Below are positions 21,308 to 31,395 of a DNA stretch of 64,000 bases, in pieces. Each line of letters opens with the position of its first letter. Within the stretch, counting starts at the first letter, position 1. Below the pieces are notes generated by a model, which was given only the letters and a program-made list of their open reading frames with translations, did no database searches and was not told the DNA's origin. This DNA is from Anthoceros angustus. Taxonomy: Eukaryota > Streptophyta > Anthocerotopsida > Anthocerotales > Anthocerotaceae. A program made the translations under genes and the position numbers. Where the stretch lies: contig MU008168.1 in assembly GCA_010909165.1 (NCBI GenBank), positions 992,001 through 1,056,000 on the forward strand. The letters run 5' to 3'.

Positions 21308-22258
21308 ATGAGCTCTTCACAGACAAACCTGCGCCTGCAGGCAGGCGTGCAGGATCGGCAAGGGGCGTCGCAACAGCTGTTGCCGTGTGCACATTTTGTG
21401 AGCAGGGGAAGCTTACTGAGGTCGTTGGAGCCCTGGAATCTCTAGCGCAGAGGGACTGTCCTATTTCTCGCTCTCTCTTTTTTTCTGTGCTCAAACTGTG
21501 TGCAGAGGAGAAGGATCTGGGTTTGGGACGGCGAATTCATGATCTCACTGTCGAACTTGGGTACGAGTCAATTACGTACTTGGGGAACGATAACTTGCGG
21601 ATGTATGCTCGTGAAGGTAGGCCACAGGAGGCCATTGATGTGTTCACCAGGGTGCGCAAGCCACATGCTTATGTGTGGTTTTCCATAATCTCTACACATG
21701 CAAACCATGGGAAACTTAATGAGGCTATACAACTGTACCATGAGAAGCTTAGTGCAGGTGTGAAGGCCGATGCTCACTCTCTGTTGCAGCCCTTCAAGCT
21801 TGTGCATTGGCTGCGGACTTGGAATGTGGCTGACAAGAGCACTGTGATGTATTGCACAGGGGCATTGTTCCTAACTTGTTTGTTGGCAACTGCCTAGTGG
21901 ACATGGATGCAAAATGTGGGGAACTGGAAGATGCACGCAGGGTTTCTGACAGCTTGCCAACAAAAGATGTGGTGACATGGAATGCCCTGATAGCTGGGTA
22001 TGCAAATCATGGGCTCGGCCAAGAGGCGCTGGCTGTGTGTGGACTAATGGAGCAGGAGGGCCTGATAGCGGGAAGCTATGCTACTTTTGCTTGCCTTCTG
22101 AAGGCCTGTGCAAGCTGTGGCGCCATACACAAGAGCAGGGAGCTGCACACGCAGCCCTGATAGCTGGGTATGCAAATCATGAGCATGGCCAAGAGGCGCT
22201 TATTCTGTATGAGGAAGTGGAACAGGAGGGCCTGATTGTGGCTGACCATGTTCCGTAA
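21277..22258 (+). pseudogene. PPR pseudogene (frameshifted N-terminal PLS repeats)
   Basis: The first frame (from 21277) shows CEQGKLTEVVGALESL, then SLFFSVLKLCAEEKDLGLG, RRIHDLTVELGYES and RMYAREGRPQEAIDVFTRV. It breaks after LSAGVKADAHSLLQ and stops at 21895. PPR sequence resumes in another frame at 21852 (NLFVGNCLVDMDAKCGELED, TKDVVTWNALIAGYANHG) and shifts again near 22155 (ALIAGYANHEHGQEALILY). It ends at 22258 without E or DYW regions. The phrase ALIAGYANH occurs twice, suggesting an internal duplication or deletion. The relic at 31060-31395 is its nearest relative in the window. Confidence 0.8.
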
Positions 22259-22657
22259 GTGTTTTAGGAGTTGGAGTAGACCTTGCCCCTCTGTCGGCCG
22301 ATGTCTGGTGTGACTTTGAGCCGAGGCCTCAAGAGCGTGTGGAACAGCTTGCCATGGTTGGTGAATTCATCACGCACCTCTTTGGGCCCTGCTGTCTCGC
22401 ATGGGCTTTAGGAGTTAGGGTTTAGGGTTAATTGACGTAACAACAAACCCATCCGTTAGTTTCCGTTACTATCCGTTAGTTTCCCTTAGGCCCTTCCAGT
22501 CGTAGACGATGTACGCGTATTTTGCTTCTTTCCATCCTCGGCCTCTTGAAGCAGCGATGGCTGAATCAAAGGCTCCAGGAGATGGATACCAGGACGAAGG
22601 ACTAGGCCTGATCGGGTTGTTGTACTCCTCACCTTGTCCAGAATAACGGTAGGAGAA
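22259..22657 (+). promoter_or_regulatory. Upstream region of gene C with a TGACGTAA motif
   Basis: The segment 22430-22657 is homologous, in reverse, to 16110-16590. Blocks kept in both copies include TTGACGTAACAAC (TGACGTAA at 22433-22440), a bZIP-type ACGT core, and repeated ATCCGTTAGTTTCCGTTAC elements (22450-22486). Conservation may reflect recent duplication rather than selection. A telomere-like TTTAGGGTTTAGGG-type stretch (about 22408-22430) sits just outside the shared block. Confidence 0.45.
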
Positions 22658-25144
22658 ATGGAGATGGAGGTGGTGCTCCCGCGGCGAGGTGATGGCATCG
22701 CGGGAGCTCCACAGCAGCAAACGTGGTGGATGCAGCAGCCAAGCCGTTTGCGTTCTCGCATCCCGGCAGCGGCAGCCGCAGCCGCAGCCGCGGTAGCAGG
22801 AAAGAAAGGAACAAGGAGCCTGAGCAGCAGCAGCATCGGTGGCAAGGAGCGGCAGCAGGAGCTCTTGTGGCATGACTTCCTCTCGGACCCGTTGCAGTGG
22901 TTGGACCAGAGGGCCGTCAAGCTGAGTGCGAACCATCCTGACTTCAGGCACAAGACATCCAAGCAGGCATTATGGCTATGCACGCCGGGCTGCAGGGAAT
23001 GGCAGCTGCCGGAGGAGCCAGATGCAGGAGCAGCAGGGGGAGCGGAGCTCAGGGAGGCTGTGCAAGCATTGCATGTCTTGGTGCTTCGCAGAACCTCGCA
23101 TCTTCCCGCGTCTCTCTTTTACCGCCTACTCAAGAGATGCATTGAGTGCAAGGATCTGCGTCTGGGGAAGCGAATCCATGCACTGGCTATCAGAAGCGGG
23201 CACGCATCAGACGCATTCTTGGCCAACCACATCATTGCCATGTATGCGTCTCATGGCAAATTGGAGGACGCTCTGCAGGTGTTCTCCAACGTCACCGCTC
23301 CGGACGCTCATATGTGGGCCACCATCATCTCGGCACACGCTCGGCATGGCCAGCCAGCACAGGCTATCCAGCTGTATCGGCGGATGCGGGGTGCGTCCAG
23401 TGTGAAGCCGGACAACCACTTGTTTGTGGCAGTCCTCAAGGCCTGTGCCATGGCCAAGGATCTGGATTCCGGCAAGGAGGTGCATGCTCACATTCTGCTC
23501 GCTGATGGCAGCCCCGACATGTTTGTCAGCAGCAGCCTGGTGAACATGTATGCCAAATGCGGCAGGTTGGAGGAAGCAGCGCAGGTGTTCAGCGAGGTGG
23601 TTGGGCCCAACACACACATGTGGTCGTCCATTATTTCGGCGCACGCCCGGCATGGGCAGCCCATCCAGGCCATAAATCTGTATCGGCAAATGCGAGAATC
23701 CGAGACTTCTGTCAAGCCGGATGACCATACGTTTGCGGCGGTGCTGGGAGCCTGTGCAGCTGCAACGGATTTAGTCTCAGGCAAGGAGGTGCATGCTGAC
23801 GTTTTGGAGAGTGGGGTTCAGCTAGGCACTTTTGTTGGCACTAGCTTGGTGAACATGTATGCCAAATGCAGAAACGTGGGGGATGCTCGCCGAGTGTTTG
23901 ACACATTGCCCACACAAAGTAAGACTGTGGTCACGTGGAATGCCATGATCGCAGGGTACACGCACCAGGGCCTCGCTCAAGGAGCCCTCAGTCTGTATGG
24001 GCATATGCAAGAGGAGGGTGTGACTCCGCCCGACCAGGGTACTTTTGTCTGCCTGCTTCAAGCGTGTGCCAGCCTGGGAGCTCTCCAGCATGGGAAAGAG
24101 CTTCATGCAAAGATCAAGGATGTGGGACTAGAAGCGGACTTGCTAGTCGGCAACTGCCTGGTGAACATGTATGCCAAGTGCGGGAACTTGGCAGATGCAC
24201 GCAAGGTGTTTGACGCCTTGCCGACAAAAGATGCGGTCACATGGTCTGCTCTGCTCAATGGTTATGCCGAACATAGTGATTGTGAAATGGCAATTCAGTG
24301 TTTCGCAGATATGCGTCAGCAAGGTGTGGAGCCAGATGACAAAACTTTCATATGTCTTTTTGTAGCATGCAGTCATGCTGGCCTGGTGCATGAGGGCCAG
24401 GAGTTTTTCAGGATGATGGTGGAAGACTATGGCATTACGCCCACCGATAATCATTTCAATTGCATGATCGATCTTCTTGGACGATCAGGCCAACTTGATG
24501 AGGCAGAGAGTATGGTGCAGAGTATGCCGTTTGACAATGTTGTGGGCTGGAAATCCTTGTTGAATGCCTGCAAAAGCCACCGTGATGTAGAGCGCGGACG
24601 TCGATGTTTTGACCGTCTTGTATTATTGGAACCTGGAAATGCTTATGCATATGTTGTTCTGGGTACCATCTACGCAAATGTGGGTAGATGGGAGGATGTA
24701 AAGGCATTGGAGTGCCTGAGAAGGTCTGCGGGTGCCTCTAAGATTCCCGCAATGGTGTGCATAGAAGTCAAGAACGAGGTGCACGAGTTCACAGTTGGAG
24801 AAGAGAGGTACGATATCTCATCCAAGCTCAGAAGTGTGAACATGAGGTTGAAGGAGGAAGGAGGGCATGTGCCACAAACGGATTTGGTGCTTAAGGCAAT
24901 GTCTGAGGAGGAGAAGGAGGATGCGCTTTGTGGACATGCAGAGAAGCTGGCATTGGCATATGGTCTACTCCACACCCCAGATGGCACAAGTTTGCTGATC
25001 ACCAAAAATCTTAGAATGTGCAATGACTGCCACAGTAGCACCAAGGTCCTGTCACGCCTGGAGAAGAGGGAGATCATTGTCAGGGATGCACACAGGGTGC
25101 ACTGCTTCCGGGATGGTTTGTGTACATGCGGGGATCGACCTTGA
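22658..25144 (+). CDS. PLS-class PPR protein with DYW:KP domain ending GDRP (gene C)
   Basis: Intronless, 828 residues; the start is the first ATG of the frame. Order: poly-Ala and Arg-rich N-terminus (RSRIPAAAAAAAAAVAG), then PLS repeats from about 125 (LLKRCIECKDLRLGKRIHAL, MYASHGKLEDA) to L2/S2 (LFVACSHAGLVHEG, DLLGRSGQLDEAE), E1/E2 and a KIPAMVCIEV box in place of PG (about 696). The DYW-like domain keeps HAEK (H about 762), CNDCHSSTK and HCF...CTCG and ends GDRP. The whole layout fits the DYW:KP group linked to U-to-C editing in chloroplasts or mitochondria. This is the parent-like intact copy of the pseudogene at 15160-16110. Confidence 0.92.
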   Translation: MEMEVVLPRRGDGIAGAPQQQTWWMQQPSRLRSRIPAAAAAAAAAVAGKKGTRSLSSSSIGGKERQQELLWHDFLSDPLQWLDQRAVKLSANHPDFRHKTSKQALWLCTPGCREWQLPEEPDAGAAGGAELREAVQALHVLVLRRTSHLPASLFYRLLKRCIECKDLRLGKRIHALAIRSGHASDAFLANHIIAMYASHGKLEDALQVFSNVTAPDAHMWATIISAHARHGQPAQAIQLYRRMRGASSVKPDNHLFVAVLKACAMAKDLDSGKEVHAHILLADGSPDMFVSSSLVNMYAKCGRLEEAAQVFSEVVGPNTHMWSSIISAHARHGQPIQAINLYRQMRESETSVKPDDHTFAAVLGACAAATDLVSGKEVHADVLESGVQLGTFVGTSLVNMYAKCRNVGDARRVFDTLPTQSKTVVTWNAMIAGYTHQGLAQGALSLYGHMQEEGVTPPDQGTFVCLLQACASLGALQHGKELHAKIKDVGLEADLLVGNCLVNMYAKCGNLADARKVFDALPTKDAVTWSALLNGYAEHSDCEMAIQCFADMRQQGVEPDDKTFICLFVACSHAGLVHEGQEFFRMMVEDYGITPTDNHFNCMIDLLGRSGQLDEAESMVQSMPFDNVVGWKSLLNACKSHRDVERGRRCFDRLVLLEPGNAYAYVVLGTIYANVGRWEDVKALECLRRSAGASKIPAMVCIEVKNEVHEFTVGEERYDISSKLRSVNMRLKEEGGHVPQTDLVLKAMSEEEKEDALCGHAEKLALAYGLLHTPDGTSLLITKNLRMCNDCHSSTKVLSRLEKREIIVRDAHRVHCFRDGLCTCGDRP

Positions 25145-26954
25145 CATGCTCGTTCTCCATCTGGATGGCACATGTTCTGCCAGTCACCAACACTCCTTCC
25201 ACAGTAGCGAGCAAGGTGGTCCATCACTCACGTTTTAACAAGAGGGAGATGATTGCATGCCCACAGTGTACACACTGTTGCCGGGATTGTGTGGATAGGG
25301 ATTGCGCTTCTATTTTGGGAGTCGAAATGTCTGACAGGCCGGCTGGAAGAAGAGGACGAAAGATGACGAACTTCGTCGTTCTGCAGTCTGGTTTCAGCGC
25401 ATTTCTTTTCTTCTCATGGGGGCTGCTAGCAGTTGCCACACGGGAGGCTGTGTGCCTGATCAGCCTGGACGTTGGTACCCATACCCATCCTGGTGTGACT
25501 GTGTCATGCACGCTAGTATGCAGAGCAGGCAGCGTCCCATCGTAGTACATATTTCTGAAAAGGAGCTTGGAAGAGAGCATGTGGACATGCCCCGGTGCGC
25601 TCAGGAAGTGGATTCTTTGTCAGCAGCATCTAAAGGACTTTTTCTCGCTCGGCTGGTAGCAGGGATGGCATGAGATGGGGAAGTGGACCACATGGGACAG
25701 ACATGTTTGTGCAGCAGGCCCAGCCGCTCGCTACAGAGCGCTGCTCTAGCGAGCCGGACTGAAGTGGAGTTAGGAGAATGTACAAATGTGTAACACCTAC
25801 TACCTACCCACCAGCTACGTTTGGTGGAGTGGAGCAGCATGGCTGCGGGTTCCCGGAGAGGCAACAGCAGCAGCTCTTGTTGCTTCATGAGCGAAGTGCC
25901 GGGTTGAATCAAGAGGCTGCCCTGCCCATGTACATTTGTCTTTGTTTGTGGGTCTCTCTCCCCTGCCCTCTCCTCCCCTCCCCTGTGCTGCTGCTGTTCT
26001 GTCCTGTGGCAGAATCTGTTTGGATATGGGCAGTTCTCACAGAGGAAGCCTTGGGCAGTCCGTATAGTCCTGTTATCTATCCACCTGCATACGGCTTCGA
26101 CTAGGGGGATGGACTGACTTCACCACGTATTTATATTTCGCACAAACGAAGACCCGATTTTGCACCACCTCTGGTACCTACCAGTGACCAGCCAAGGGGC
26201 GGAGGCTCCCTTTTTATAAGCACTCGAAAAGCGGTGTCGTGTGGGGAGATACTGTTGTAATAAAGTCCACTGCAGAGACACCCACTGAACTACAGTACCT
26301 CCCTTTTGAGCTATCATATAGTATATGCCAAGCTAGCCAGGTACCAGCGTAACAGCAGTCTGAGGGTCCAGATAAGAGAGAGAGAGAGGCGGAAGACGAC
26401 TTATTATATTGTATGTATGTCTGTACACCGTATTGTCGAAAGGGGAGTTTCTGACAGGGCTGGGACTAGTTTAGGGGAGGAGGAGTTGCTATTGCTGTTG
26501 TTGTTGCTGCTGGTGTTGTTGTTGTTGTTGTGGGAGCTGCGAGAAAAATGAAAAGGAAGGGGAAGGGGAAGGGTTTGGAGTGTGGACGACAAGAGGGAGG
26601 AGCGTGGTGGCGAGCTCAGGATGGTGTGGGCAAGGCCACGGCCAGGAAGGCTTGAGGACGAAGAAGCAGCAGAAGAAGAGGCGGAGGAGGAGGAGGAGGA
26701 GGAGGAGGAGGAAGAGGGAGGAGGAGGAGGAGGAGGAGGAGGAGCACAGCAGCAGCTTGCCGAGGTGGAGCTTGTTCTGCTGGCGCCGACACCTCCCTTA
26801 GCAAGAAGGAAGGAGAGGCACAACAGCGAGGGACGCATGTGGAGGGTGCTGCTGCAGCAGCAGCAAGGACGACCCATGAGCGGCACGCAGAGGAAGGAGC
26901 GCCGCTGCCGCTGCAGCTGGTGCATGGGTGAATGATGGCCGCTCCGTTTTGAAC
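25145..26954. other. Intergenic region and C2H2 gene upstream, with GTT and GGA tracts
   Basis: No supported gene between gene C and the zinc-finger gene. The last 500 bp contain a GTTGTT/GCTGTT tract (26490-26531) and a long GGA/GAA tract (26660-26742). Open frames here are low-complexity shadows. The purine tract is a plausible 5' UTR or promoter element of the zinc-finger gene. Confidence 0.4.
26660..26742 (+). repeat. GGA/GAA purine tract
   Basis: Uninterrupted purine-rich trinucleotide repeats, mostly GGA, about 210-290 bp upstream of the zinc-finger start codon. The strand asymmetry could allow triplex or G-rich structures. Confidence 0.8.
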
Positions 26955-28838
26955 ATGAGAAGCCTTCCTGAAGGTGGGCAGCCCAACAGCTTGTTGGCCG
27001 ACTCCGCGCTCCCTTGGGCGTCTGCCTCCTGCCATAGGGTTGCAGCCGCCGTCGCCGCCGCTGGGGCCGGGGCCGGGGCCGGAGCCGGAGCTGGAGCAGG
27101 AGCAGGAGCAGGAGCAGCAACGTATGGGGCGGCGGGAGCAGTGGAGGCGGCAGCGGTGCTGCAGCGGCATCACCTCTTCCTGGATCTGGAGGCTGGCCGG
27201 GATGTGGTGATCGTCAAGGATGTACAGGTGAAATCGTTCCTGGATTTGAGTTTGCGGATTGGTGATGCTCAGCAGCAGCAGCAGAGCCAGCACAAATCCA
27301 AGAGGCTGCACTCGGATGCCTTCGGCAGGAGCACCGCCGAGAACGGTGAGCCTGTCACCAGCAGCCGCATGTTAGATCAAGGGCAAGGGCAAGGGCAAGC
27401 CGCCTCCTGTGGGAAGAAGAACGGATGCTTTTCGGCGGCAGCGGTGTTAGCAGCGTCCGCAACTTGGAATCAGCAACAGCAGCAGGAGGAGGCGGCTGCG
27501 ACGGGATCCCGGAAAGAGGCCGGCATTTCGGATGTCGAGTGCCATAGCAGCTGGAGATCCCTGTCCTCCAGCAGCCCAACTCGGTCGGAGGAGGGCAGCC
27601 GGCGGTCGCAGGAGGGGGAGAACTCTGCGTCTTTGAATGTGGATGACAGCCCTTTTGGGAGCAGCAGCGACGCTGCTGCGGCGGCGGCGGGGGGAGAAGG
27701 AGGAGGAGCTGCTGCCACGGGGACTGCAGGGGCAGAGTCGTCGGCAGGAGGAGGTGCAATAGCAGCAGCAGGAGGAGCAGCAGCTGAACAGCGCGTCTTC
27801 TCCTGCAACTTCTGCCAGAGGAAGTTCTTCAGCTCGCAGGCTTTGGGCGGACACCAGAATGCCCACAAGCGGGAGAGGACGGCGGCCAGGCGGGCTCAGC
27901 GCTTTGGATCGGTGGTGGCTCCTCGGCTCATGCCGCTGCACCTGCAGCAGCATCCTCCGCACCAGCAGGCCCGGCCGCAGCACCCCAACTGCGATGGGTT
28001 GGGAGGTGGGGGTGGCATTGTGAACCACAGATCCCTGGGCGTGCAGGCGCACTCGGCCACGCTTCAGCACCATGGCTACGCCAGCAACCAGGCCCTCATG
28101 GCCGACTGTGTTCCTCTGCCTCGGCCTGCCCATGCCCTGCACCCCGGCTGGCCCACGCAGTCGTTCATGAGCTTTCACCCGGGCATAGGCAAGTATGGTG
28201 CTGCCGCGGCGCCCAACAGCAGCAGCAGCAGCAACAACAACAACGGCCACAGCAGGACGGCTGGTCGAGGAGGAGGAGGAGTAGGAGGCGGAGGAGGAGG
28301 AGGAGTAGGAGGCGGAGGAGGAGGAGGAGTAGGAGGAGCAGGAGGCGGAGGAGCAGGAGGAGGAGGAACAGGAGGAGGAGGAGGAGGAACAGGAGGAGGA
28401 GGAGCAGGAGGAGGAGGAACAGGAGGAGGAGGAACAGGAGGAGGAGGAACAGGAGGAGGAGGAGGAGGAGGAGGAGGAGGAGGAGGAGGAGGTGGTGGTG
28501 GTGGTGGTGGAGGCGGAGGAGGAGGGGCCCCGGTCGAGGCCGCTGAGCTCATGGGCAGACCGTTTGTGCCCTCCTTCCCCGAGGACGACACCCGCGCAAG
28601 CTGGCAGGCCGCAGCTGTCCGCCCCCGCCCTGGAGAAACGTTGGCAGGGTCACTGGCGGCTTCTGCTGCTGCTGCAGCCCAGCCTCACCAACGCTTCTTC
28701 ACCAACAACACTGATCTTGCTTGTAAAGCTCGCCCTGATCTTGGACATGCTCAAGGATTTGGGGCTGACAGGCCTCGCGAAGACCCTACCCCGGCCCCCC
28801 CTAGATTAGATCTCTCTCTCCGTCTTGGATTTGATTGA
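26955..28838 (+). CDS. C2H2 QALGGH zinc-finger protein with EAR repressor motifs and poly-Gly tract
   Basis: Single-exon plant C2H2 transcription factor, 627 residues from ATG 26955. One finger (about 284-304) has the plant-specific QALGGH helix with CxxC and HxxxH ligands, preceded by VFS and followed by a basic KRERTAARRAQRF segment. A DLSLR element near residue 96 and LDLSLRLGF at the extreme C-terminus are EAR (LxLxL) motifs, expected to recruit TOPLESS-type co-repressors. The arrangement resembles the ZFP/KNUCKLES type. Oddly, residues about 438-524 are almost only Gly with scattered Ala, Thr and Val, and Ala, Ser and Gln runs are common, making the protein two to three times the usual size. 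Nuclear repressor by inference. Confidence 0.85.
   Translation: MRSLPEGGQPNSLLADSALPWASASCHRVAAAVAAAGAGAGAGAGAGAGAGAGAATYGAAGAVEAAAVLQRHHLFLDLEAGRDVVIVKDVQVKSFLDLSLRIGDAQQQQQSQHKSKRLHSDAFGRSTAENGEPVTSSRMLDQGQGQGQAASCGKKNGCFSAAAVLAASATWNQQQQQEEAAATGSRKEAGISDVECHSSWRSLSSSSPTRSEEGSRRSQEGENSASLNVDDSPFGSSSDAAAAAAGGEGGGAAATGTAGAESSAGGGAIAAAGGAAAEQRVFSCNFCQRKFFSSQALGGHQNAHKRERTAARRAQRFGSVVAPRLMPLHLQQHPPHQQARPQHPNCDGLGGGGGIVNHRSLGVQAHSATLQHHGYASNQALMADCVPLPRPAHALHPGWPTQSFMSFHPGIGKYGAAAAPNSSSSSNNNNGHSRTAGRGGGGVGGGGGGGVGGGGGGGVGGAGGGGAGGGGTGGGGGGTGGGGAGGGGTGGGGTGGGGTGGGGGGGGGGGGGGGGGGGGGGGGGAPVEAAELMGRPFVPSFPEDDTRASWQAAAVRPRPGETLAGSLAASAAAAAQPHQRFFTNNTDLACKARPDLGHAQGFGADRPREDPTPAPPRLDLSLRLGFD
28267..28525 (+). 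repeat. GGA/GGT coding microsatellite (poly-Gly)
   Basis: About 260 bp of GGA triplets with interspersed GTA, GCA and ACA codons, then GGT triplets (28491-28510), in frame with the zinc-finger gene. The opposite strand is an open poly-Pro frame, which is a shadow. Confidence 0.95.
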
Positions 28839-30690
28839 CCTCATCTCACCTTCCGTTTCTTCTTCTTGACTTTCTCCTCTTTGCCTCTCTGCCTACAAGC
28901 AACAAGGCAAAAGGGCGGGGGTTTGGCAATTTGTAAGTGTGTACTCGTCCCCTCAGCAGCAGCGTCATGGAGGAAGAAGAAGGGATAGGAGGAAGGGATG
29001 ATGGACTGACGGAGATGAGTGGATGCGTAGATTGATGGATGGATGTATGTACGTGCTCGGTTGAAGGATGGATGGTAGGCTGGTTGGTTGACGGCTGCTT
29101 GCTGGCTTGGCTAGAGGATACAGCTCCTTCTTATCCACTTCGCCAGGGCCGTTCTCCCCATTCGTTCAAGCACGCTACTGCTTGCTGTTCGTCTGGGCAC
29201 TGGATTATCACCCTGGTGGGAACGCAGGTGGATGCTGGAGCCTCCATCCTTCCCTCACATCCATCTCTACTGTAGCTACTAGTACAGAAGACTTAGGCCC
29301 AATTCGTAGTTACCCCTTAGACTCCTTTTTCAGGCTCACCACGCTGACCCCACACCTGTGATTTGCTCAACACACCTCTTTGCCCCACATTCCGAGCGCT
29401 TGAGGTTCGATGGAGAAAAGGCTCTCAACAACCTTAGTGGGCTGGTCAAATTCTTTGGACCATGATATTGCGGGTGTGGAGGACGTATCTCAAGGAGGAA
29501 GCAGGTATACCTGCTGCCTGAGCTTTTGTCCCTTTTCTTGTTCTTTCGCTGTTTTCATCCATGTAGTCTAGGCTTTGTACTCAAATCACCTGCAGTGTGC
29601 CCAATTGCTAGACTAAAAGCTCCTCGTTAGACTCTGGTTGGATTGAGTCTTGCATCTCGTTTATCACCTTAGTTGGTGTTCGTGCATGCAAGTGTTAAGT
29701 CAACCAAAGTATGGACCTGTTTATGACAGAATTTTGGTTTTACTCATCATCGTGCTTTGCTTTGAAGCAGGTCAGCCCAAAGTGAATGGAGGAGGGAGCG
29801 TGTACCGGTTACACTAGGGTGCCGTTTCCTCTTCCTCCCTTCTAGCTGCACTGCTTGCTTTTTGCAAGCGAAGGATCGGCAAACTATGTGACATTGTAGG
29901 TCATACAGATGTCTGTTTGACATTATATAAAGTGAGCTTTGCTGCTTATTTACTGTACCCTGGTTCTGCTTCAAAATCCTTGTTGCTGCTTTAGTGTCGG
30001 ATACCCTCTCCTCCCTGACGTGGACAACCCTGGTCTAGCCTGTTGGGTCCGGCCATCTTCAGGGGCACAAGTTTTGAGCATCTCTGTGCTAGCCAGGAGT
30101 GAAGTTTGCAAGTTGCTGTGCAATTGGAAGACCCCAGGTCATTGTTGTGGAGGAAGAGGAGAGCGACCCAAACTACCAGGGAAAGCGCTGCGGTTGTGCT
30201 TCTTTGCAGATCCCCAAGTGGAGGTGAGTGTCTTTCTTTTCTCTGGTGGGTCCCTTTGATGGACCGTCGGATCGTACGCAGGAGTTTGTCGTACACCAAC
30301 CTTGCCTCTTGTTTCCTGTTCTTTTTCAGTTTCAGCTTGAGTACATTTTGTGACTCTTTGTTCCCAGGATACATATGTACTCGTAGGAAAGCAAAACTGT
30401 GAAAGGTTGCTTGGTGTTGCTGCTGCTCTTGTGATACAATAACTACACGGTCCCTTAGTGGCTGCCCAGTTCTGAACACATGGTGACCACTGATTTTGTC
30501 TTGGATCCAAATATAGGCTATGAAGAAGAGGTTTGTGTCTAAATATACGGATGTGCCTAAGTGAACGGGATATGATTGAAGATCCTGTGGAGTCTGTAAG
30601 ATATAGTATGCGGAAAAGAAGAATTAATTCAGATTCCATTCCCCAGCAGGCGCCGGCATTGCTCCAGTCTGACTCAGTAGCCATTTTGGA
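28839..30690. other. Intergenic, no gene recognised
   Basis: Downstream of the zinc-finger gene. Only short, unsupported open frames. A short tetranucleotide-like run (GATGGATGGATGTATG, 29032-29050) is present. I see no RNA gene. Confidence 0.35.
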
Positions 30691-30699
30691 ACCCACGCA

Positions 30700-31395
30700 C
30701 CTGATATGACGTCTCGCTTCTCCAGGTGTGGCATAAACTTCGGCCCGTACCTGATACGCCATATGCAAAGGTGCGTCATCTGGTTTATCCAGCAGACAGG
30801 CCAAGGTATTTTCTCAGCATATACTTTTCCTTCTCAGAAATTGGCCTCATCGGCAGTCTCTATGGCACCTGGCCCCCTTCCTCCGTCGACCTTATATTCA
30901 TGCTCCGCAGCTTGAACGATATGTTCCACCTGTCCTATCTGCATGCATTCGCATAAATGCTTCTCAAAGGTTGGATGGAAGGATCCGTTTACCATACTTT
31001 CAAAGGGTCATCGGTCAAAGAATGGTTTGTCACCCTTTTCTGCCAGATACCAAGTCGGGGGCAAAGGCACAGCTTGAAGGGCAAGTATCAAGATATGAGC
31101 ATCCGCCTTCACGCCTGACCTACGCATCTCATGGTAATGTTGTATGGCCTCCTTAGGTTTCCCATGTTTACCATAAGGAGAGATAATGGCAAATCACATG
31201 AAGGCATCTGGTTTGGCTACCCTGGTGAACACATCCATGGCCTCCTGCAGCTTACCTCCACATGCATACATGCGTAATGTATGGTTCCCGAGGTATGCGT
31301 GAACTCGTCGCCCCACAACCAAATCCTTCTTAGCTGCACAATGTTTTAGAACGGCGCAAAACATAGACTGAGATGTAGCAGAATCTGCACGACGC
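30700..31395 (-). pseudogene. PPR-DYW relic with a large internal deletion
   Basis: Read leftward, 31395-31060 shows an L motif (MFCAVLKHCAAKKDL, RRVHAYLGNH) and an S motif (RMYACGGKLQEAMDVFTRV) followed by a stop and another P motif, closest to the pseudogene at 21277. Then, without the middle repeats, 30945-30715 aligns at DNA level with the gene C DYW:KP region: the block matching its SSKLRSVNMRLKEEGGHVP segment, an SEKEKYML stretch, and a remnant of the HAEKLALAYGLL region with about 11 bp lost at the catalytic H. Many frameshifts and stops. It joins PPR repeats and the deaminase domain across a deletion of at least 1.5 kb. Confidence 0.65.

Noticed and set aside
26928-26954. Zinc-finger protein start at 26928
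   Set aside because: The codon is GTG. The first in-frame ATG is 26955, which I used.
28175-28591. 138-codon minus-strand frame of almost pure proline
   Set aside because: It is the reverse reading of the poly-Gly GGA/GGT tract of the zinc-finger gene. Triplet repeats keep all frames open, and no ATG-led gene structure or family is present.
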